From positions 248,001 to 312,000 of the forward strand of contig NZ_CP083388.1 in the NCBI RefSeq assembly GCF_020042285.1: a stretch of DNA of 64,000 nt, in the 5' to 3' direction. Origin of the DNA: Ferruginibacter albus (GTDB lineage: Bacteria > Bacteroidota > Bacteroidia > Chitinophagales > Chitinophagaceae). Of the stretch, positions 45,326-53,114 are shown in pieces. Made by a program: the position numbers and the translations under genes. How positions within the stretch are numbered: position 1 is the first letter of the stretch; each line of letters opens with the position of its first letter. The notes under the pieces were generated by a model. That model worked only from the letters and a program-made list of their open reading frames with translations. It made no database searches and was not told the DNA's origin.

Positions 45326-46519
45326 ATGTTAATCAAACGCCGTGAGTTTATACAAGTAGGTTCATTAGCAACGGCATCGTTGATGTTGCCAAAGTTTTTA
45401 AAAGCTTTTGAAGTGCCGCGATTGGTTCCTGCGGGAAATAAAATAGTAGTAGTTATTCAATTTAGCGGAGGCAATGATGGGCTGAATACTGTGATTCCGG
45501 TACGTAATGATATTTACTATAGCTCACGTCCTAAGTTGGGAATTACAAAAGATAATGCTTTATCACTTACTGATGAAGTTGGTTTGCATCCTTCATTAAC
45601 AGGTTTAAAAAGTTTGTATGATGATGGAAGCCTGGGAATATTAAACAGTGTTGGTTATCCCAATCCTGATCGTTCCCATTTTAGAAGCATGGATATTTGG
45701 CAAACAGCCGCCAACAGCAATGAATATCTTACTTCAGGTTGGATCGGACGTTACCTGGATGCGCAATGCATTGGCTGCGATAAACCTACACAGGCATTGG
45801 AAATAGATGATATTTTAAGTTTGGCTTTAAAAGGACAAAACAAAAATGGATTGGCATTTAAAGACCCACGCAAACTATACAGCAGCAGTAATGAAAATTA
45901 TTTCAAAGAAATTAATGCCGGTCATCATCACGAAGAAGAAACGGTAGACTATCTGTATAAAACAATGAGCGAAACACTTAGCAGTGCCGATTATATTTAT
46001 AAACAAAGCAAATTACATCCTACCGGCTCAGAATACCCAAAAACAGGATTAGGCAAAAGCTTAAAGACAATTGCATCGCTTATTTTATCAGATATCAATA
46101 CCAAAGTATATTATGTTTCCTTAGGAAGTTTTGATACGCATGTTGGTCAGGAGAATAAGCAGAAGCAATTGTTCACTGAATTTAGTGATGCTGTTAGTGC
46201 TTTTACTGCAGATATGAAAACGAACAATCGTTTTGATGATGTATTGTTATTTACATTCAGTGAATTTGGAAGAAGGGTTTCTCAAAATGCCAGCGGTGGC
46301 ACGGATCATGGTACAGCGAATAACATGTTTTTGATCAGTGGTGCATTAAAACAAAAAGGAATTATCAATGCAATGCCAGATCTATCTGATTTACAAGAAG
46401 GCGATTTAAAATATAAGATGGATTTTAAAAATGTATATGCTACGGTTTTAAATAAATGGCTCAATGCAGATGATGCATCGATATTGGGAAAACAGTATGA
46501 ACTGCTGAATTTTATTTAG
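45326..46519 (+). CDS. DUF1501 family protein (sulfatase-like fold), Tat-type start
   Basis: A 397-residue protein of the DUF1501 family (PF07394). It opens MLIKRREFIQVGSLATASLM, a twin-arginine-type signal, so export in folded form is likely. Later motifs include FSGGNDGLNTVIPVRND, NPDRSHFRSMDIWQTA and TFSEFGRRVSQNASGGTDHGTANNMFLI, with the histidines and aspartates expected of the alkaline-phosphatase/sulfatase-like fold. Activity is unknown. The ATG at 45326 is preferred over the TTG at 45320. It is cotranscribed with DUF1800 and converges with the next gene, whose stop is one base away. Confidence 0.9.
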   Translation: MLIKRREFIQVGSLATASLMLPKFLKAFEVPRLVPAGNKIVVVIQFSGGNDGLNTVIPVRNDIYYSSRPKLGITKDNALSLTDEVGLHPSLTGLKSLYDDGSLGILNSVGYPNPDRSHFRSMDIWQTAANSNEYLTSGWIGRYLDAQCIGCDKPTQALEIDDILSLALKGQNKNGLAFKDPRKLYSSSNENYFKEINAGHHHEEETVDYLYKTMSETLSSADYIYKQSKLHPTGSEYPKTGLGKSLKTIASLILSDINTKVYYVSLGSFDTHVGQENKQKQLFTEFSDAVSAFTADMKTNNRFDDVLLFTFSEFGRRVSQNASGGTDHGTANNMFLISGALKQKGIINAMPDLSDLQEGDLKYKMDFKNVYATVLNKWLNADDASILGKQYELLNFI

Positions 46520-46520
46520 C

Positions 46521-47120
46521 CTATTGTTCTAGTACTTCAATTTTAGCGAGAAGCTTTTTGTTTTTTCTTTTTGCTGATAATCCACTTGAAAATTTAATGG
46601 CGCCAAATAAAATAGCTCCCCAGGCAATAATATAAATTCCTCCTGAAGCCCTTGCATGAGTGTATGTTACTAAGGTTATGAAAACTCCTAAAAGAAAAGA
46701 AAGTCCGCCGGCTAGCATTTTAGTATCATAATCGTCCACAATAGTTTTTAACTTATCACTGGTTGTTAATAAAAGTTTCTTTCCTTGTTCTTCATCTAAA
46801 CCTCGTTCAAGAAGTCCTTTTAAAATTTCATCGTCGCTTGTTCCTTTTTCTTTTTCTTCAAAAATAAACGACCAAATAAGTTTGTTGAAATCATCTTCAC
46901 TGGAAACCTTTAAATCTTCAATTTTTCGCTGATGAATTTCCTGTTTGGTTTGCTCTGCGGATTCTATATAGGCTTGATCAAGATTGCGTTTAGCAAATTC
47001 TTCCTTTAATGCCAGTAAAGCTTGAGGCGGAAGGGTATGTCCATCTTCAACTGCTAGGTTTATCAGTTGAGTATCCAACATTTTTGAATAAGTTTCTTTA
47101 ACGCTTAGAATGTCGATCAT
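46521..47120 (-). CDS. Predicted membrane protein, function unknown
   Basis: A 199-residue protein with an acidic, helical, cytoplasmic N-terminal region (about 1-135; many E, K and D, for example FIFEEKEKGTSDDEILKGLLERGLDEEQ) and two membrane helices near 138-158 and 163-182, then a lysine-rich end. I do not recognise it. The stop codon is one base from the stop of the convergent DUF1501 gene, leaving no room for a separate terminator. The next gene upstream is the peptide transporter, 42 bases away on the same strand, so cotranscription with it is possible. Confidence 0.6.
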   Translation of the reverse strand: MIDILSVKETYSKMLDTQLINLAVEDGHTLPPQALLALKEEFAKRNLDQAYIESAEQTKQEIHQRKIEDLKVSSEDDFNKLIWSFIFEEKEKGTSDDEILKGLLERGLDEEQGKKLLLTTSDKLKTIVDDYDTKMLAGGLSFLLGVFITLVTYTHARASGGIYIIAWGAILFGAIKFSSGLSAKRKNKKLLAKIEVLEQ

Positions 47121-47162
47121 TCTTAATTGTATTTAATGCTTCATGCAATCAACCACTTACAA

Positions 47163-48851
47163 TTATCTTACCCCATGCATCATTTTCTTTAATACCGGTG
47201 TAAGCGAAAATAATAACGCTGCTGCTAATCCGCACAACACAACAAATACCATGAAAAACTCAAATAGGTTATGAATAGTAAATCCGGCAAACACCGGGTT
47301 ATGCATACTGATTTTTTCAGCAGTTAAAAATTTAACTTGTTCAGCGGTAGGAACAATTTTATTATCTAAAACTCCTTGCAGATCTATTCCCACTTTTTTT
47401 GCAGCAGCAAATTGTTCACCGGTTGCAGGTAATATAGAGCCTAATGTTCCAGCCAGTGCATAGCCGGAAGCGTTAGATAAGAAGAATACGCCGTATAATA
47501 AGGAGGAAAAGCGTTTTGGCGAAAGTTTTCCTACCAATGAAAGTCCTATAGGAGATAAACATAATTCACCAAAAGTTTGTATCAAATAAAGCAAGATGAG
47601 CCATTTTACCGCAAGTAATCCATTGTTACCAAGGTCTTTTACATTAAAAGCAATAATGAAATAGCTTAATGCAATCAATGCAAGCCCGATGGCTTGTTTA
47701 AACGGAGAAATAGGTTCTTTACTTCGTGCCCTTAGTTTATCCCACAAAATGCTGAATGGTACTGCAAATACTACTACAAAGATCCCGTTAAAAATTTGCA
47801 CCATCGATGGCGGCATATCCCAGCCAAAAAAGTTTCTGTCTGTTTGATTGTCGGCTATAAATGTTAAGGAAGAACCTGCTTGTTCAAAAGCAGCCCAAAA
47901 GAAAATAATAAAGAAGGAAACAATATAAATTACAATGATTCTATCACGTTCAACCTTAGTAATAGAGCCGTCGGAAATAATTAATCCGGCTAATGTAAGA
48001 CCACTTGCGTATATAATTGAATAGATAACATTCTGTCCAAAAAAATAATTAAAACAAAAAGCTAAAACAATAAAAGCAATAACAGAAATTATCAATGATT
48101 TATTAGAAAAATGAGCTTTTTGTGATTCGCCTTCTTCATAATCCGATACAATATTCTTTGATGGCAGATCCCCGATAGGTCTCCCTTCTGGTGTTACTAC
48201 ATATTTGTTTTTAAGAAAATAAAAAGTGGTAGTTCCGAGGATCATTGCTATAGAAGCGGCTAAGTATCCCCATTTAAAAGCAAATACATCTCTTACGCCG
48301 TTTTTATCTACTACATCTCCTAAAATAGGACAAATGAGCTGTCCTAAAAAAGCACCGATATTTATACCCATATAAAAAATGGTGAACGCAGTGTCTAGTT
48401 TTGTTTTTTCGGATTTCGGATAAAGGCTACTAACCATGCTGGAGATGTTTGGCTTAAAAAAGCCATTTCCAAAAATGATAACTCCCAAGGCTACGTACAA
48501 CAAGGTTTTTGCTAATTCAAGATTAGAACTAAAAACGTTGGCGCTGATAAATAAAATGAATTGTCCTATTGCCATTAAGGCACCTCCTAATATTATGCAG
48601 TATCTATTTCCTAAAAATCTGTCGGCAATAAAACCTCCTAACATTGGCGTTAAATAACATAACCCTAAAAACCCTCCATAGATCAATGATGACTGTTCTT
48701 TACTCATCATTAGGGCGCTGACAATAAAAAGGGTGAGAATTGTCCGCATTCCGTAAAAATTGAAGCGCTCCCACATTTCTGTGCCGAATAGAACCCATAA
48801 GCCTTTTGGATGTCTTTGTTTCTGTACGTTTAGTTCAGTCATGTTCATCAT
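47163..48851 (-). CDS. Proton-dependent peptide transporter (POT/PTR family)
   Basis: A 562-residue inner-membrane protein with about fourteen membrane segments. The first helix has FGTEMWERFNFYGMRTIL, the E-x-x-E-R-F/Y motif of the POT family for proton coupling, and FFKPNISSMVSSLYPKSEKTKLDTAFTIFYMGINIGAFLG is the second PTR2 signature. It imports di- and tripeptides with protons. A long loop between segments 6-7 and an extended C-terminal periplasmic loop (about 480-530) are typical for Bacteroidota members. Genes for peptide use are not adjacent, though the secreted protease elsewhere in the window would supply substrates. Confidence 0.93.
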   Translation of the reverse strand: MMNMTELNVQKQRHPKGLWVLFGTEMWERFNFYGMRTILTLFIVSALMMSKEQSSLIYGGFLGLCYLTPMLGGFIADRFLGNRYCIILGGALMAIGQFILFISANVFSSNLELAKTLLYVALGVIIFGNGFFKPNISSMVSSLYPKSEKTKLDTAFTIFYMGINIGAFLGQLICPILGDVVDKNGVRDVFAFKWGYLAASIAMILGTTTFYFLKNKYVVTPEGRPIGDLPSKNIVSDYEEGESQKAHFSNKSLIISVIAFIVLAFCFNYFFGQNVIYSIIYASGLTLAGLIISDGSITKVERDRIIVIYIVSFFIIFFWAAFEQAGSSLTFIADNQTDRNFFGWDMPPSMVQIFNGIFVVVFAVPFSILWDKLRARSKEPISPFKQAIGLALIALSYFIIAFNVKDLGNNGLLAVKWLILLYLIQTFGELCLSPIGLSLVGKLSPKRFSSLLYGVFFLSNASGYALAGTLGSILPATGEQFAAAKKVGIDLQGVLDNKIVPTAEQVKFLTAEKISMHNPVFAGFTIHNLFEFFMVFVVLCGLAAALLFSLTPVLKKMMHGVR

Positions 48852-48990
48852 TTAATTACTCAATGTACCAATTTTCCGCTTTATTAAAAAGATGCTTTTA
48901 TTGGAAGATGTTATTATCTGTATAACTTATTATTGTAAACAATACTATCTATATTATTTTCGCAAAAACATTTAAAATTTTTTTATTCCA

Positions 48991-50271
48991 ATGAAAATCT
49001 TACTCGTAGGGGGTGGCGGACGTGAACATGCATTAGCCTGGAAAATACGCCATAGTCATTTATGTGAGCAGCTCTTTATTGCTCCCGGTAATGCAGGTAC
49101 CGATCTTTGCGGTGAAAATGTAGATATCAAGGCAACAGAGTTTGATAAACTGGCTGACTTTTGCCTGGAAAAAGAAATTGATATAGTAATTGTTGGGCCT
49201 GAAGAGCCGCTGGTAAAAGGTATTTACGACTTCTTCAAGAAAAAATCTTCCACAGAACATATACATGTTATCGGTCCATCAAAAGATGCAGCGCAGCTGG
49301 AAGGCAGTAAAGCTTTTGCGAAAGAATTTATGCATCGTTATAATATTCCAACGGCTACTTACAAAGAATTTACTTTGTCTAATTATGAAGAAGGTGTTGA
49401 ATATATCCGCAATCACCCGTTACCGGTAGTTTTAAAGGCAGATGGTTTGGCTGCAGGTAAAGGTGTAATTATTTGTACCAATCGCTTAGAGGCACTGGCA
49501 GAATTTGAATTAATTATTCAGCGTGCAAAATTTGGGGAAGCAGGCAAACGTGTAGTAGTAGAGCAGTTTTTAGAAGGTATTGAAATAAGCGTGTTTGCAT
49601 TAACAGATGGAATCAATTATGTTTTATTGCCGAATGCAAAAGATTATAAAAGAGTTGGTGTAGGCGATACAGGTCCCAATACGGGAGGTATGGGTGCTGT
49701 TAGTCCAGTTCCATTTGCAGACGATGTTTTTATGGAAAAAGTAAAAACAAGGATTGTTGAACCAACGGTTACAGGTTTAAAAAAAGACAAGCTTGAGTAT
49801 AAAGGAATTATCTTTTTTGGATTGATTAGCGTTAAGGATGAACCTTATGTTATTGAATATAATTGCCGTTTTGGCGATCCGGAAACAGAAGTAGTAGTGC
49901 CTCGTATAAAAAATGATCTGGTAGAATTATTAGTAGCAACCTCACAGCAACGCTTAAACGAAATAAAGATTGAAATAGATGAACAAACTGCAGTTACAGT
50001 TGTGGCAGTTAGTGGCGGCTACCCGGATGGGTATCAAACAGGTAAAGTTATTGAAGGGCTGGATGATTCAATAATTGAAGGTTCTATCATTTTCCATTCA
50101 GGAACACAAAAAGTGGATGATAAAGTGGTAACAGCCGGCGGGCGTGTATTAACTGTTACATCTTTTGGTGATACGATACGAGAAGCAGCAGAGCAGTCTA
50201 CGTATATGCTGGAGCAGATCTATTTTGACGGTATTTATTTCAGGGAAGATATTGGATATGAGTTTAAGTAA
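48991..50271 (+). CDS. purD: Phosphoribosylamine--glycine ligase
   Basis: A 426-residue ATP-grasp enzyme of de novo purine synthesis: joins phosphoribosylamine and glycine to form GAR. Motifs: LLVGGGGREHALAWKI at the N-terminus, LKADGLAAGKGVIIC (ATP-grasp), GPNTGGMGAVSPVPF (glycine-rich) and EYNCRFGDPETEVVVPRI (metal-binding acidic residues). Length is normal. The stop is followed directly by an inverted repeat (50272-50338). It lies upstream of mreB, but is probably separated from it by that hairpin and the mreB promoter. Confidence 0.96.
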   Translation: MKILLVGGGGREHALAWKIRHSHLCEQLFIAPGNAGTDLCGENVDIKATEFDKLADFCLEKEIDIVIVGPEEPLVKGIYDFFKKKSSTEHIHVIGPSKDAAQLEGSKAFAKEFMHRYNIPTATYKEFTLSNYEEGVEYIRNHPLPVVLKADGLAAGKGVIICTNRLEALAEFELIIQRAKFGEAGKRVVVEQFLEGIEISVFALTDGINYVLLPNAKDYKRVGVGDTGPNTGGMGAVSPVPFADDVFMEKVKTRIVEPTVTGLKKDKLEYKGIIFFGLISVKDEPYVIEYNCRFGDPETEVVVPRIKNDLVELLVATSQQRLNEIKIEIDEQTAVTVVAVSGGYPDGYQTGKVIEGLDDSIIEGSIIFHSGTQKVDDKVVTAGGRVLTVTSFGDTIREAAEQSTYMLEQIYFDGIYFREDIGYEFK

Positions 50272-50338
50272 ACGTGAATCGTTAGACGTGAAATAGAAGA
50301 ATGGCCACCACTAAGGTTTCTCATTTCACTTCTCACGT
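50272..50338 (+). terminator. Hairpin after purD
   Basis: ACGTG...GTGAAAT (50272-50293) pairs with ATTTCAC...CACGT (50322-50338) around a loop of about 29 bases, with an internal loop in the stem. It starts one base after the purD stop. The T tract is poor, so termination is uncertain; the arms belong to the same TTTCACGT family seen at 15807. Confidence 0.45.
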
Positions 50339-50381
50339 ATTACCAACATTTCCTTAAAACTCTCTAAAATAAAAATTGGGC

Positions 50382-50413
50382 ATTGTTAATTCGGATAATT
50401 TCCTTCAACTTTG
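50382..50413 (+). promoter_or_regulatory. Promoter of the mre-mrdA-rodA operon
   Basis: ATTG (50382-50385), a 20-base spacer, then CAACTTTG (50406-50413). One mismatch in each element against TTTG / TAnnTTTG. The predicted start is about 34 bases before the mreB ATG. Confidence 0.5.
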
Positions 50414-50453
50414 CTACCATTACTAACAAGCGGCTTTTCTTTTATATATTCCT

Positions 50454-51479
50454 ATGGGCTTATTTAACTTTTTCACGCAGGAAATTGCGATGGATCTGGG
50501 TACGGCAAATACCCTTATCATATTTAACGATGAAGTAGTAGTAAACGAACCTTCCATTGTTGCTTTAGATAGAAACAATCCTAAAAACATTTTAGCAGTG
50601 GGTAAAAAGGCATTGATGATGCACGAAAAGACCCACGAAAGCATACGAACGGTACGTCCGTTGAAAGATGGTGTAATTGCCGATTTCAACGCTGCCGAGT
50701 TGATGATCAGGGAGATGATCAAAATGATCTACCCTAAAAAACCACTGTTTGCACCAAGCTGGCGGATGATGATCTGCATACCAAGCAGCATTACAGAGGT
50801 AGAAAAACGTGCTGTAAGAGACAGTGCGGAACAGGCGGGCGCTAAAGAAGTGTATTTGATACACGAACCAATGGCGGCGGCTTTGGGTATCGGTATCGAT
50901 GTGGAAGAACCCGTTGGTAATATGATCATCGATATTGGTGGTGGTACTACAGGTATTACCGTAATTGCATTGGCAGGTATTGTGTGCGACCAAAGTATTC
51001 GTATTGCAGGGGATGAGTTTACTGCAGATATTATGGAGGCTTTGCGCCGTTATCATAGTTTATTGATCGGAGAACGCACAGCAGAACAGATCAAGATACA
51101 AGTGGGCGCTGCATTGAAAGACCTGGATAATCCACCGGATGATATTCCTGTAAATGGTCGCGACCTTGTAACCGGTATTCCAAAACAGGTAATGGTAAGC
51201 TACCAGGAAGTGGCGGAAGCGCTGGATAAAAGCATCTTCAAAATTGAAGAAGCAATATTAAAAGCTTTGGAAACAACACCTCCTGAATTAGCAGCAGATA
51301 TTTACCGTCGTGGATTGTACATTACCGGTGGTGGTGCATTGTTGCGTGGATTGGACAAAAGAATTGCCGCAAAAATTAAGCTTCCTGTTCATGTAGCAGA
51401 TGATCCGTTAAAAAGTGTGGTAAGAGGTACGGGAATTGCGTTAAAGAATTATGACAGGTACCCGTTTGTAATGCGGTAA
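50454..51479 (+). CDS. mreB: Rod-shape-determining actin homologue MreB
   Basis: A 341-residue bacterial actin that forms membrane-bound filaments guiding lateral cell-wall synthesis. The opening GLFNFFTQEIAMDLGTANTLI contains the membrane-binding hydrophobic start and the phosphate-1 motif; the phosphate-2 motif lies in NMIIDIGGGTTGITVIALAG and the adenosine motif in GLYITGGGALLRGLDKRI. Length is normal. It heads the operon mreB-mreC-mreD-mrdA-rodA on the plus strand; its own promoter lies about 40 bases upstream. Confidence 0.97.
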   Translation: MGLFNFFTQEIAMDLGTANTLIIFNDEVVVNEPSIVALDRNNPKNILAVGKKALMMHEKTHESIRTVRPLKDGVIADFNAAELMIREMIKMIYPKKPLFAPSWRMMICIPSSITEVEKRAVRDSAEQAGAKEVYLIHEPMAAALGIGIDVEEPVGNMIIDIGGGTTGITVIALAGIVCDQSIRIAGDEFTADIMEALRRYHSLLIGERTAEQIKIQVGAALKDLDNPPDDIPVNGRDLVTGIPKQVMVSYQEVAEALDKSIFKIEEAILKALETTPPELAADIYRRGLYITGGGALLRGLDKRIAAKIKLPVHVADDPLKSVVRGTGIALKNYDRYPFVMR

Positions 51480-51480
51480 A

Positions 51481-51598
51481 ACTATTCCAAATACCAAAGT
51501 CAGGGTTCCAGTGGTCTTCAAAATAGTTTTCAATTAATCCAAAAACTCTTCACTTGGAATTTGGAACTTGTTTTTTGGGATGGATAGTTGGAATTTGC
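51481..51598. repeat. TTCCAAAT-type modular repeats between mreB and mreC
   Basis: The gap holds words such as ATTCCAAATACCAAAG on the left and TTGGAATTTGGAACTTG and GTTGGAATTTG on the right, so the two halves can fold back on each other. It lies inside the operon. Apart from this I see no gene or promoter in the gap. Confidence 0.4.
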
Positions 51599-51615
51599 AA
51601 TTTTAAATCTCTTCG

Positions 51616-52473
51616 GTGCGTAATATCTTTTTCTTCATAAAAGTTTATTTTAACCTGATTATTTTCCTGCTATTACAGGCAATAAGCATTTATCTCATTG
51701 TACATTATAACCGTTACCACAGTGCTGTTACCACAGCTTATCTCAGTGAAGTTACCGGCAAAGTAAATACACAATACAATAAAGTAGAATACTACCTTCA
51801 GCTTAAAAAGACCAACGATTCATTAGTTAAAGCAAACGAGCAATTATATAATAAGCTCAAAGCTGATTTTGATTTGCCGGATACTGTCAGCAAAATCGTG
51901 ATAGATACCATGAAGTTGGATTCTTTGCAACCGTATCGTAAGTATAGATACATGAATGCAAAAGTGATCTATAACTCTGTTGCCATGGAAAATAATTTTA
52001 TTGAATTAGGAAGAGGAGCAACCGGAGGCATAAAAAAGGACATGGGAGTTATTAATACCAACAATGCGGTAGTGGGTATTGTAACAGATGTTAGTAATAA
52101 CTATGCTATTGTAATGAGCTTATTGAACAAGGATAGTCATACCAGCGTAAAACTTAAAAAGAGCGGCGAGTATGGCACTGTAGTTTGGGACGGACAGGAG
52201 CCTAATGTTTTAACATTAAAGGAAATTCGTAAAAGCGCTAAAGTAGTAAAAGGCGATACCGTAGTAACAAGCGGACTTGGGCTGATCTTCCCTTATGGAT
52301 TGCTGGTAGGTACGGTATCTGAAATTGTTCCAGATAAAAGCAGCAACAATCTTTTTATAAAAATAAGGTCAGCGGCAAATTTTTATAGCTTACAATATAT
52401 TTATGCCATTGAAAATTTAAAGAAGGAAGAGATCAATAAGTTATTAGAAAACGCAAAAAAGAAAGCACAGTAA
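51616..52473 (+). CDS. mreC: Rod-shape-determining protein MreC
   Basis: A 285-residue periplasmic protein with a single N-terminal membrane segment (about 5-28), a coiled coil (about 55-90) and the MreC beta-domain pair (about 110-265; GATGGIKKDMGVINTNNAVVGIV and SGLGLIFPYGLLVGTVSEIV are family landmarks). MreC links MreB to the PBP2-RodA synthase. It starts with GTG at 51616. It ends four bases before mreD. Confidence 0.93.
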   Translation: MRNIFFFIKVYFNLIIFLLLQAISIYLIVHYNRYHSAVTTAYLSEVTGKVNTQYNKVEYYLQLKKTNDSLVKANEQLYNKLKADFDLPDTVSKIVIDTMKLDSLQPYRKYRYMNAKVIYNSVAMENNFIELGRGATGGIKKDMGVINTNNAVVGIVTDVSNNYAIVMSLLNKDSHTSVKLKKSGEYGTVVWDGQEPNVLTLKEIRKSAKVVKGDTVVTSGLGLIFPYGLLVGTVSEIVPDKSSNNLFIKIRSAANFYSLQYIYAIENLKKEEINKLLENAKKKAQ

Positions 52474-52477
52474 GGGA

Positions 52478-53011
52478 ATGAGCACTGCATTAAAACACAT
52501 AGTACGCTTTATTGTTTTTATACTGGTACAGGTATATGTGCTTGATAAAGTGCATATACACTACATGATAACACCTTACATCTATTTTCTTTTTATTTTG
52601 TGGCTGCCCTTTAACATGAAACGCAGCGTACTAATGATCGTTGCTTTTTTATTGGGAATTACGTTAGACAGCTTTCGTCATAATCCCGGCTTTCATGCGG
52701 CAGCCTGTGTGCTTATTGCATACATACGCCCTTTTCTTATTAACCTGCTTATTCCGCAGGAAGGTGCAGATACCAATTACCAGGAACCATCTGCAAAAAG
52801 TTTAGGAGGTTTCGGTCCATATGCTACTTATATCGCCATTCTTGCGCTTGTTCACAATGCCTGGTTGTTTTTATTAGAAGCCTGGCAGTTTGCCAATCTT
52901 TGGTATTTTTTGGTAAAAACATTGTTATCTACCATAATAAGTTTACTATTGATATTGGTAACGGAGATAATGTTTACCCGCAAACAGAAGTTCAGAACAA
53001 ATACGGTTTAA
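52478..53011 (+). CDS. mreD: Rod-shape-determining protein MreD
   Basis: A 177-residue inner-membrane protein with five to six membrane helices (for example VRFIVFILVQVYVLDKVHI at the start and TLLSTIISLLLILVTEIMF near the end). MreD is poorly conserved in sequence; the call rests on length, membrane pattern and its place between mreC and mrdA. It supports assembly of the elongasome. Repeat copy D occupies the 103-base gap to mrdA. Confidence 0.85.
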   Translation: MSTALKHIVRFIVFILVQVYVLDKVHIHYMITPYIYFLFILWLPFNMKRSVLMIVAFLLGITLDSFRHNPGFHAAACVLIAYIRPFLINLLIPQEGADTNYQEPSAKSLGGFGPYATYIAILALVHNAWLFLLEAWQFANLWYFLVKTLLSTIISLLLILVTEIMFTRKQKFRTNTV

Positions 53012-53043
53012 TTTTTTTTGTTAACAAACTTCTATACTATACC

Positions 53044-53090
53044 CAACATCGTTGTGTCACTCACTTGTACGGCATACCTTTGTTCAACAA
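53044..53090 (-). repeat. Dispersed intergenic repeat, copy D
   Basis: On the minus strand it begins TGTTGAACAAAGG and contains GAGTGACACAACGATG. It is antisense to the mre operon, within the mreD-mrdA gap, 33 bases after the mreD stop and 24 bases before the mrdA start. It is closest to copy B in the middle part (GTACAAG). Confidence 0.7.
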
Positions 53091-53114
53091 TCAAGATAAA
53101 ATCAATTAAGCAGC

